A stretch of DNA of 6,665 nt from Selenomonadaceae bacterium UBA3796. GTDB lineage: Bacteria; Bacillota; Negativicutes; Selenomonadales; Selenomonadaceae. The stretch is taken from contig DFES01000154.1 of assembly GCA_002369175.1 (NCBI GenBank), positions 1 through 6,665 of the forward strand, given 5' to 3'. The translations under genes were made by a program, and so were the position numbers. This document shows, in pieces, positions 1 to 5,460 of the stretch (position 1 is the stretch's first letter; each line of letters opens with the position of its first letter). The notes below the pieces were generated by a model, which worked only from the letters and a program-made list of their open reading frames with translations, had not been told where the DNA came from and made no database searches.

Positions 1-1764
1 GGGGAGAAGATTCCCGTATACACTACGCGCCCGGATACGTCCTATGGCATTACCTTCCTGGCACTGGCAGCGGAGCATCCTTTGGTGGAGAAGATCTGCG
101 AGAACAACCCGAAGGCAGAGGAAATCCGCGCGTTCTGCAAAAAAGTCCGCAGCCAGTCGGAAATCGAGCGGACTTCCGGCGATTCGGAGAAAGAAGGCAT
201 CTTCACGGGCTGCTGCTGCATCAATCCTTTCAATGGCAACAAGGTGCAGATCTGGGTGACGAATTACGTTCTGGCAGAGTACGGAACGGGAGCGGTCATG
301 GGTGTTCCCTCCGGTGACCAGCGCGACTGGATGTTTGCCACAAAGTATGGCATTGAGAAGATTCTCACCCTGCAGCCGAAGGATCGGCAGCTCAAGCTGG
401 AGGAGATGGATGCGGCCTATGTGGAGAAGGAAGGCGTTCTCGTCAATTCCGGCGAATTTACGGGGATGGAAATGCACAAGGCCATGGCAGCGATCATCGA
501 CTATGCAGAGGAGCATGGCTTTGGAAAGCGCCGTGTGAACTATCGCCTGAGGGATTGGCTGATTTCCCGTCAGCGCTACTGGGGTGCACCGATTCCCGTC
601 ATTCACTGCCCACACTGCGGGGAAGTTCTTGTGCCCGAGGAAGACCTGCCCGTGCGTTTGCCGGAGAACGTGAAGTTTGAGCAGGGGGCAGTGTCGCCTC
701 TGGCGCAGTGCGAGGAGTTCCTGCATTGCAAATGCCCCAAGTGCGGTGCGGATGCAAGGCGGGAAACGGATACGATGGATACCTTCATCTGCTCTTCCTG
801 GTATTTCCTGCGCTATGCGGATCCCAAGAACGGCGGGGAGCCTTTTGCCAAGGACAAGGTGAACTACTGGGCGCCGGTGGATCAGTACATTGGCGGCATT
901 GAGCATGCCATCCTGCATCTTCTCTATGCCCGCTTCTTCACAAAAGTGTTGAAGGATGCAGGTCTGGTGGACTTCGATGAGCCTTTTACCAATCTTTTGA
1001 CCCAGGGCATGGTCATCAAAGACGGGGCGAAGATGTCCAAATCCAAGGGCAATGTGGTTTCCCCGGAAGAAATCATCGAGAAGTATGGTGCGGATACGGC
1101 ACGTCTTTTCATCCTCTTTGCTGCGCCGGTGGATCGCGATCTCGAATGGAGCGATCAGGGCGTTGAGGGGGCATTCCGCTTCCTCGGGCGCGTATGGCGC
1201 ATTTTGGGACGGTTTGAGGATGTCATCAAGAATGCACCCAGGGAGTACGACCTGGCGGAGCTGTCAAAGGATGAGAAGGAGCTTCGCCGTGTGCTCCACA
1301 TGACGATCAAGAAGGTTACAGAGGACGTGGGGGATCGCTTCATGTTCAACACGGCCATCAGCTCTGTCATGGAACTGGTGAATGCGCTTTATGCCTTCCA
1401 GGATAAGGAACTTCATGGAGGGCTTGCCCGTGAGATTGCCGATGCCCTTCTGCGGATGCTGGCTCCTTTTGCGCCTCATATCGCCGAGGAGCTTTGGTCT
1501 GTTCTCTTTGCGGAGGGAAGCGTTCATCAGCAGAAATGGCCTTCCTATGATGCTTCTGCCACTGTGCAGGACGAAATCGAGATCGTGCTTCAGATCAACG
1601 GCAAGGTGCGGGATAAGCTGCGCATCCCTGCGGAGCTGGACCGTTCTGCCATGGAGAAGCTTGCCATGGAGCAGCCCCGCGTGCAGGAACTGACGGCCGG
1701 AAAGAACATTGTAAAGGTCATATGCGTGCCGAAGAAACTGGTGAACATTGTCATAAAAGGATGA
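1..1764 (+). CDS. leuS: Leucyl-tRNA synthetase, C-terminal 587 residues (5' end outside window)
   Basis: Class I aminoacyl-tRNA synthetase that activates leucine with ATP and transfers it to tRNA-Leu in the cytoplasm. The open frame enters at base 1 and stops at TGA 1762-1764. Residue numbers count from base 1. The fragment begins inside the CP1 editing domain: the threonine-rich motif TTRPDT is at residues 8-13 and the second editing-pocket segment, GTGAVMGVPSGDQRD, ends at 109. The WLISRQRYWG segment follows, then two cysteine clusters (CPHCG at 203-207; C243, C245, C248) suggesting a zinc module, then RETDTMDTF and SSWYFLRY. The KMSKS catalytic loop is intact at residues 344-348. The helical anticodon-binding domain and the small C-terminal domain (EIVLQINGKVRDK) end the protein. 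In E. coli LeuRS the TTRPDT motif lies near residue 247, so about 240 residues, including the HIGH motif, are missing upstream; the implied full length of about 826 is normal. One oddity is the residue before the first Asp of the DQRD segment, Gly where His is usual. Identification is secure. Confidence 0.98.
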   Translation, partial: GEKIPVYTTRPDTSYGITFLALAAEHPLVEKICENNPKAEEIRAFCKKVRSQSEIERTSGDSEKEGIFTGCCCINPFNGNKVQIWVTNYVLAEYGTGAVMGVPSGDQRDWMFATKYGIEKILTLQPKDRQLKLEEMDAAYVEKEGVLVNSGEFTGMEMHKAMAAIIDYAEEHGFGKRRVNYRLRDWLISRQRYWGAPIPVIHCPHCGEVLVPEEDLPVRLPENVKFEQGAVSPLAQCEEFLHCKCPKCGADARRETDTMDTFICSSWYFLRYADPKNGGEPFAKDKVNYWAPVDQYIGGIEHAILHLLYARFFTKVLKDAGLVDFDEPFTNLLTQGMVIKDGAKMSKSKGNVVSPEEIIEKYGADTARLFILFAAPVDRDLEWSDQGVEGAFRFLGRVWRILGRFEDVIKNAPREYDLAELSKDEKELRRVLHMTIKKVTEDVGDRFMFNTAISSVMELVNALYAFQDKELHGGLAREIADALLRMLAPFAPHIAEELWSVLFAEGSVHQQKWPSYDASATVQDEIEIVLQINGKVRDKLRIPAELDRSAMEKLAMEQPRVQELTAGKNIVKVICVPKKLVNIVIKG

Positions 1765-1774
1765 TATTTTTTTT
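1749..1774 (+). terminator. Possible weak intrinsic terminator at the end of leuS
   Basis: A short stem (1749-1754 with 1761-1766, loop AAAAGG, one G-U pair) overlaps the leuS stop codon and is followed at once by eight T residues (1767-1774). The position and the T tract fit an intrinsic terminator. The stem is only 6 bp and almost all A-T, so termination would be partial at best. If it does not work, leuS transcripts read into the HD-GYP gene, for which I see no convincing sigma-70 promoter. Confidence 0.3.
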
Positions 1775-1828
1775 CCCTCTGACAGGAAGTAGCGAATTTT
1801 TGTCAAATATATCCAAAATAAGGGATGT

Positions 1829-1836
1829 GCTGATAA
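1829..1836 (+). promoter_or_regulatory. Sigma-28-like -10 octamer upstream of the HD-GYP gene
   Basis: The octamer GCTGATAA matches the flagellar sigma factor -10 box GCCGATAA at 7 of 8 positions. It lies 96 bases before the HD-GYP start. At the usual 14-16 base spacing there is no good TAAA -35 element (TATC, ATCC or ATAT instead), so this is a weak candidate. A c-di-GMP phosphodiesterase under flagellar control would make biological sense, but that is inference. Confidence 0.18.
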
Positions 1837-1891
1837 CGAGGCAGAAGCTGCCACCCATTTGCGGAAGCGGGGGGTGTTTTCGGTCTCGTTA
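1834..1891 (+). promoter_or_regulatory. Potential structured 5' leader of the HD-GYP gene
   Basis: A perfect 7-bp inverted repeat, TAACGAG (1834-1840) with CTCGTTA (1885-1891), encloses two smaller stems: GCAG/CTGC (1841-1844 with 1848-1851, loop AAG) stacked directly on the outer arm, and CACCC/GGGTG (1852-1856 with 1872-1876). Together they would form a three-way junction ending 33 bases before the start codon. No T tract follows, so it is not a simple terminator. I could not match it to a riboswitch class I know; in particular the conserved blocks of the c-di-GMP-I and -II aptamers are absent. Whether the RNA folds this way is unproven. Confidence 0.3.
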
Positions 1892-1912
1892 CAGAGCGGC
1901 CTGCTGGCAAAA

Positions 1913-1919
1913 GAGGTGA
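1913..1919 (+). promoter_or_regulatory. Ribosome binding site of the HD-GYP gene (sets its start)
   Basis: GAGGTGA ends 5 bases before ATG 1925. It favours this ATG over the in-frame GTG at 1916, which lies inside the site, and over the TTG at 1859, which has no such site. Confidence 0.7.
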
Positions 1920-1924
1920 GTCGG

Positions 1925-3004
1925 ATGTTGAAAGTGTATGGTTTGGAGTCTTTGCGCCCGGGTATGCTGCTCGGGAGGGATGTTTTGGACTCCAATGCGA
2001 ATGTATTGGTCGGAAAGGGGACAGTCCTGACCCAGGACATAATCTTTACTCTTATGGATCGGCCTATTTTTTCCGTGTACATCGAGGAGGAGGCTCGTGA
2101 GGACGTAAATATTCCCGGGGCGGAGTACCTGCTGGACAGTTCCTATGTGAAGTCCTATGAACTTGTATGTGAAAGGACGTATCAGCTTTTTATAGATTTG
2201 CTGGAATCAGAGACATTTGATGAGGATGAGCTCAGGGCAATTGTTGCGGGGGAAATTCTTCCGAAGCTTTGCGATGGTGCCAAGGCGGTGTCCCAGATAC
2301 ACAATATGTCCCGCACCGGGGATTATCTTATCCATCATTGCATGCATGTTGCTATTCTGGCAGGACTCATGGGGAAGTGGAGGAAATGGCCGGAAGAAAA
2401 GCAGGTGGACTTCGTGACTGCCGGTCTTCTCCACGACGTTGGCAAGCAGCTCGTTCCGCCGGATATTCTGAACAAGCACGGGAAGCTTACCCCGGAGGAG
2501 TTCCGGACAATACAGAAGCATCCCGAGCACGGCTACAATATGCTGAAATTGGGGCCTCTGAAGGACAAGAAGGATATCCTTTTCGGCATACTGCAGCATC
2601 ATGAGCGTTGTGACGGCTCCGGCTATCCCAATGGGGTGAAGCGGGATGAAATCAATAAGTTTGCATTGATTCTTGCCCTTTTGGATATCTATGATGCCAT
2701 GGCTGCGGATAAGACATATGCAAAGCGGCGCTCCCCCTTCGATGTGTTCAATATTCTCTACGAGGATGTTCTGAAGGGGAAGTTGGACACGGAATACGGG
2801 GTCTACTTCATCCGCAATCTGAGCCATTCCCTCAACGGCAATTGGGTGAGTCTGAGCAACGGAGACAAGGGGCGCATTGTTTACATGGACGAGAGCCGTG
2901 TGACATCTTTGCCGGTGGTGCAGGTGGGTGACAGCAAGTTCGTCGACCTCAACCGGGAATCCAGCATCAAGATCGAGGCCATACTCACGGCAGATGAAAT
3001 ATGA
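1925..3004 (+). CDS. HD-GYP domain protein, probable cyclic-di-GMP phosphodiesterase
   Basis: A 359-residue protein, probably a cytoplasmic metal-dependent phosphodiesterase that hydrolyses c-di-GMP. The HD-GYP hallmarks are intact: the first histidine segment YLIHHCMHV (134-142), HDVGK (170-174), KHPEHG (198-203), the signature HHERCDGSGYP (225-235) and DIYDAM (254-259). The first 100 or so residues form a separate region opening with LESLRPGMLLGRDVLD and a KGTVL segment, like the small beta-rich N-terminal module of many Firmicutes HD-GYP proteins. The last 60 or so residues (from GNWVSLSNGDKG) resemble the beta-strand C-terminal extension of the same proteins. I see no receiver, PAS or GGDEF domain, signal peptide or membrane segment, so the input signal is unknown. 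ATG 1925 was chosen for its ribosome binding site and because the LRPGM module then begins at the N-terminus. The gene has its own long leader and its own terminator, so it is probably expressed separately from its neighbours. Family assignment is firm; the substrate is inferred. Confidence 0.93.
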   Translation: MLKVYGLESLRPGMLLGRDVLDSNANVLVGKGTVLTQDIIFTLMDRPIFSVYIEEEAREDVNIPGAEYLLDSSYVKSYELVCERTYQLFIDLLESETFDEDELRAIVAGEILPKLCDGAKAVSQIHNMSRTGDYLIHHCMHVAILAGLMGKWRKWPEEKQVDFVTAGLLHDVGKQLVPPDILNKHGKLTPEEFRTIQKHPEHGYNMLKLGPLKDKKDILFGILQHHERCDGSGYPNGVKRDEINKFALILALLDIYDAMAADKTYAKRRSPFDVFNILYEDVLKGKLDTEYGVYFIRNLSHSLNGNWVSLSNGDKGRIVYMDESRVTSLPVVQVGDSKFVDLNRESSIKIEAILTADEI

Positions 3005-3010
3005 ACAGAC

Positions 3011-3052
3011 GAGGCGGAAAGGCATCTTTTGTGCCCTTCCGTCTTTTCTTTT
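3011..3052 (+). terminator. Intrinsic terminator after the HD-GYP gene
   Basis: A GC-rich hairpin begins 7 bases after the stop codon. Arm 3013-3024 pairs with 3032-3043 (12 positions, one A-C mismatch and one G-T), with a 7-base loop and then TTTTCTTTT (3044-3052). This is a standard Rho-independent terminator for the HD-GYP gene and insulates it from the promoter just downstream. Confidence 0.87.
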
Positions 3053-3065
3053 CGTCGTTTAGCTG

Positions 3066-3094
3066 TTGACAGATGATTTTGCCCCATTTATGAT
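3066..3094 (+). promoter_or_regulatory. Strong sigma-70 (SigA) promoter for the map-helicase operon
   Basis: The -35 box TTGACA (3066-3071) is perfect. An exact 17-base spacer separates it from TATGAT (3089-3094), which matches TATAAT at 5 of 6 positions. Transcription should start near 3101, giving a leader of about 35 or 78 bases depending on which map start is used. The position, directly after a terminator and before a gene, supports the call. I see no clear operator repeat over it. Confidence 0.82.
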
Positions 3095-3178
3095 AGAGAA
3101 TGTGTATTTGCCTGGGGAGAAGAATGAGATAATGCCATGGATATTTGTGGGATTGGAAAGGAAGTATTAGCGTATATT

Positions 3179-4060
3179 ATGTCGATGTCAAGGAATGATC
3201 TATGCTGGTGCGGCAGCGGGAAGAAGTACAAGAAATGCCACAAGGATTATGACGAGCGCATTGGTGAAATGAAGTTCGATGTGTTCAAGGGACAGGTGCG
3301 TCCTCCTCACAAGATCATCAACAATGCAAAGGATATTGAGGCTGTCAGGAAGAGCGGCGTGGTCAATGATGGGACACTGGACCTTATGGAAGAATTGGTG
3401 CGTCCGGGGGTCAGCACGGCTTTTCTGGATGATGCGGCGAGGGATTATATCGAGAGCCACGGAGGAATCCCTGCCTGTCTGGACTATGAGGGTTTCCCGA
3501 AGAGCACGTGCATTTCCATTAATGAGGTGGTCTGCCATGGGATTCCATCGAAAAAAACAATATTGAAGGAAGGGGACATCGTCAATATTGATATTACCAC
3601 GAATCTCGACGGTTACTTTGCCGATGCTTCCCGCATGTTTATTGTCGGCGGGAAGACGACACCGGAAGCACAGCGGCTGGTGGAGGTTGCCAGGGAGTGC
3701 ATGGAGCTTGGCATTCAGGCAATTAAGCCCTGGGGATGGCTCGGTGATATCGGCGATGCCTGCGGCAGGCATGCCCATGAAAACGGCTGCTCTGTGGTGA
3801 CGGATCTCGGCGGACACGGCGTGGGAAAGGAGTTCCATCTGGAGCCCTTTGTTCCGCATGTGGGGAAAAAGGGAACCGGCATGCTTCTCGTTCCTGGGAT
3901 GATCCTTACCGTGGAGCCCATGATCAATCAGGGAACCTATCAGGTGGATGTGGACAAAGGGGACAATTGGACCGTTCGGACGAAAGACCGGAAATTGTCT
4001 GCGCAGTGGGAGAAGACGGTTCTTGTCACGGAAACCGGAACCGAGATTCTTTCCAGTTAA
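3179..4060 (+). CDS. map: Type I methionine aminopeptidase with N-terminal SEC-C zinc motif
   Basis: Removes the initiator methionine from nascent proteins, using a two-metal site, in the cytoplasm near the ribosome. Numbering from ATG 3179 gives 293 residues. The N-terminus carries a SEC-C zinc motif (C9, C11, C20, H21; CWCGSGKKYKKCH), then a linker and the pita-bread peptidase fold. All five expected metal ligands are present: D138, D149, H213, E246 and E278. The substrate-site histidines H120 (VCHGIP) and H220 (FHLEP) are also there. Spacings agree with E. coli MetAP. The start is uncertain. The frame is open to ATG 3137, which would add 14 residues (MDICGIGKEVLAYI) without recognisable homology; ATG 3185 is also possible. 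None has a well-spaced ribosome binding site: GGGGAG lies 17 bases before 3137 and AGGAAG 14 bases before 3179. I chose 3179 because SEC-C proteins normally begin with MSRND-like sequence. It is the first gene after the strong promoter and is followed 14 bases later by the helicase. Function is near certain. Confidence 0.96.
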   Translation: MSMSRNDLCWCGSGKKYKKCHKDYDERIGEMKFDVFKGQVRPPHKIINNAKDIEAVRKSGVVNDGTLDLMEELVRPGVSTAFLDDAARDYIESHGGIPACLDYEGFPKSTCISINEVVCHGIPSKKTILKEGDIVNIDITTNLDGYFADASRMFIVGGKTTPEAQRLVEVARECMELGIQAIKPWGWLGDIGDACGRHAHENGCSVVTDLGGHGVGKEFHLEPFVPHVGKKGTGMLLVPGMILTVEPMINQGTYQVDVDKGDNWTVRTKDRKLSAQWEKTVLVTETGTEILSS

Positions 4061-4062
4061 AC

Positions 4063-4070
4063 AGGTGGTG
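4063..4070 (+). promoter_or_regulatory. Ribosome binding site of the helicase gene (sets a GTG start)
   Basis: AGGTGGTG lies between the map stop codon and GTG 4075, ending 4 bases before the start. It supports GTG 4075 over the in-frame ATG at 3967, which would lie inside map and add residues absent from the DEAD-box family. It also supports it over the later ATG 4099, which would cut off the Q-motif phenylalanine. Confidence 0.65.
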
Positions 4071-4074
4071 CATC

Positions 4075-5358
4075 GTGACAACATTTCGTGAACTGAATAT
4101 GAGTCCGGCGGTATGCGAGGCTTTGCGGTACAAGGGCATCGTTGATCTGACGCCGGTGCAGGAGCAGGCAATTCCGCTGGCGCGCAGCGGACAGGACATC
4201 ATTGTCCAGTCTCAGACGGGGACGGGAAAGACGCTGGCCTTTCTTCTGCCCGTGTTTGAGAAACTTAAAAATGTTCCCGTGGTGCAGGGTCTTGTGGTGA
4301 CGCCCACCCGGGAACTGACCATCCAGATCTCAAGAGTGGCGTCTCTTATCGGAGACGCCATGGGACTGGATTCTCTTGCTGTCTACGGCGGTCAGGATAT
4401 TGAGCGGCAGAAGCAGAAACTCAGGCGGCATCCCCAGCTTATTATCGGCACGCCGGGACGCCTTCTGGATCATCTGCGCCGCCATACTGTTGATGTTTCC
4501 AAGGTAAATAAGATCGTGCTGGACGAGGCGGATGAGATGATGCGCCGCGGATTCCTTGAGGATGTGGAAACACTGCTGGCCGAAACGGCAGGGGACAGGC
4601 AACTCATGCTTTTTTCCGCGACGATTCCGGATAGGATTCGGGGATTGGCGCAGCAGTATATGAGAGCACCCCGGGAGATTTCGGTGAAATCCGGGCATGT
4701 CACATTGGATGCCATACGGCAGGTCATTGTGGACACCACGGAGGAAACGAAACTGGACAAGCTCTGCGAGCTCATCAACACCCAGCAGCCTTATCTCGCG
4801 ATGGTGTTTTGCCATACGAAGCAAAGGGTTTCCAGGGTTGCAATGGAGCTGGCGAAGCGCGGCTATCTCGCAGAGGAGCTTCACGGGGACTTGACACAGA
4901 CACAGAGGGAACTGGTTTTGAAGCGGTTTTCCAGGGCAAAACTCCAGATTCTCGTAGCAACGGATATTGCGGCCAGAGGCCTTGATATTGAAGGCGTGTC
5001 CCATGTCTACAATTATGATATTCCAATGGATGCAGAGAACTATATCCACAGGATTGGGCGCACGGGACGCGCCGGCCAGGAGGGCGTTGCCGTGACCTTT
5101 GTGAATGCGCGCCAGTACACTCTGCTCCGGAAAATCGAGGCGGGCATCCGGGAGCGCATTTCAAAGGAGAAATCGGACCGCAGCCGCGAACGCGCAAAGA
5201 AGCAGGAAAAAATCCGTGAAAAAATCGTGATGGAGCGCAAGGCGGAGATGGGGAAGAAAAGCGTTCCCTTGAGCAAGTACGCCAACCGCAAGGGAGCCTC
5301 CCATAAGGGGCGGAATGACCGCAGCCGCAGGCAGAAGGCCGGAACGAAAAGAGGATAA
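4075..5358 (+). CDS. DEAD-box ATP-dependent RNA helicase with basic C-terminal tail
   Basis: A 427-residue cytoplasmic RNA helicase that unwinds short RNA duplexes with ATP; relatives act in ribosome assembly, cold adaptation and mRNA decay. All core motifs are intact and in order: Q motif (F4 to Q29), motif I SQTGTGKT (46-53, Lys52), PTRELT (77-82), TPGR, motif II DEAD (150-153), motif III SAT (181-183), the VFCHTKQR segment, motif V ATDIAARGLD (to 304) and motif VI HRIGRTGR (325-332). After the second RecA-like domain comes a tail of about 70 residues very rich in Lys and Arg, with alternating charge and likely disordered, probably binding RNA non-specifically. There is no DbpA-type RNA-binding domain, so it looks nearer the short CshA/DeaD/RhlE types; I cannot assign a specific symbol. 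The start is GTG. The 14-base gap after map, with no terminator between, implies co-transcription from the 3066 promoter. Confidence 0.95.
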   Translation: MTTFRELNMSPAVCEALRYKGIVDLTPVQEQAIPLARSGQDIIVQSQTGTGKTLAFLLPVFEKLKNVPVVQGLVVTPTRELTIQISRVASLIGDAMGLDSLAVYGGQDIERQKQKLRRHPQLIIGTPGRLLDHLRRHTVDVSKVNKIVLDEADEMMRRGFLEDVETLLAETAGDRQLMLFSATIPDRIRGLAQQYMRAPREISVKSGHVTLDAIRQVIVDTTEETKLDKLCELINTQQPYLAMVFCHTKQRVSRVAMELAKRGYLAEELHGDLTQTQRELVLKRFSRAKLQILVATDIAARGLDIEGVSHVYNYDIPMDAENYIHRIGRTGRAGQEGVAVTFVNARQYTLLRKIEAGIRERISKEKSDRSRERAKKQEKIREKIVMERKAEMGKKSVPLSKYANRKGASHKGRNDRSRRQKAGTKRG

Positions 5359-5361
5359 AAA

Positions 5362-5387
5362 CTCAAAAATAAAGAAGGATTTTTGGG
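5362..5387 (+). terminator. Weak A/T-rich hairpin after the helicase gene
   Basis: CTCAAAAAT (5362-5370) can pair with ATTTTTGGG (5379-5387), with one G-T pair, across an 8-base loop, just after the helicase stop. It has few G-C pairs and no T tract beyond the stem, so it would be a poor terminator. It overlaps the -35 box of the downstream promoter candidate. It is listed as the only terminator-like structure between helicase and phosphofructokinase. Confidence 0.2.
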
Positions 5388-5410
5388 AACCAGCAAGAAT
5401 AATATATATT
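5383..5410 (+). promoter_or_regulatory. Candidate sigma-70 promoter for the phosphofructokinase gene
   Basis: TTGGGA (5383-5388, 4 of 6 to TTGACA) and TATATT (5405-5410, 5 of 6 to TATAAT) are separated by 16 bases. The -10 lies in an AT-rich stretch containing the 10-base palindrome AATATATATT. Initiation would be near 5417, giving a leader of about 44 bases. The match is moderate and AT-rich DNA yields such matches by chance, so read-through from the helicase operon remains possible. Confidence 0.4.
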
Positions 5411-5444
5411 TTGTAAGACGCACATAAAATTGCAGATACGTTCT

Positions 5445-5453
5445 AAAGGAGGA
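5445..5453 (+). promoter_or_regulatory. Strong ribosome binding site of the phosphofructokinase gene
   Basis: AAAGGAGGA is a near-perfect complement to the 16S rRNA 3' end and ends 7 bases before ATG 5461. It is the strongest site in the window, as expected for a highly expressed glycolytic enzyme, and fixes the start codon. Confidence 0.87.
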
Positions 5454-5460
5454 CTCTATC

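Noticed and set aside
1800..1828. Sigma-70 promoter starting with TTGTCA at 1800-1805
   Set aside because: The -35 matches 5 of 6, but at 15-18 base spacing no hexamer resembles TATAAT (for example GGATGT).
1765..1924. Possible c-di-GMP riboswitch before the HD-GYP gene
   Set aside because: I looked for the conserved blocks of the class I and class II aptamers (GCAAAC-like and CGCAAAG-like segments, the GNAA tetraloop) and did not find them. Only a generic structured leader is supported.
1859..1924. N-terminal extension of the HD-GYP protein from TTG 1859
   Set aside because: There is no ribosome binding site for it, the extra residues have no family similarity, and a good site serves ATG 1925.
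1264..2082. Open frame of 272 codons on the - strand spanning the leuS end, the leader and the HD-GYP start
   Set aside because: It covers the leuS-HD-GYP gap, so I considered it, but most of it is antisense to real genes and its translation has no recognisable domain.
2207..3025. Open frame of 272 codons on the - strand opposite the HD-GYP gene
   Set aside because: Antisense shadow; the start lies in the terminator of the real gene and no motif is recognisable.
3967..4074. N-terminal extension of the helicase from ATG 3967
   Set aside because: It would overlap the conserved end of map out of frame and add 36 residues not found in DEAD-box proteins; GTG 4075 has a ribosome binding site.
3200..4171. 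Open frame of 323 codons on the - strand opposite map
   Set aside because: Antisense shadow of a clearly coding gene, with low-complexity Pro/Ala/His-rich translation and no ribosome binding site I can see.
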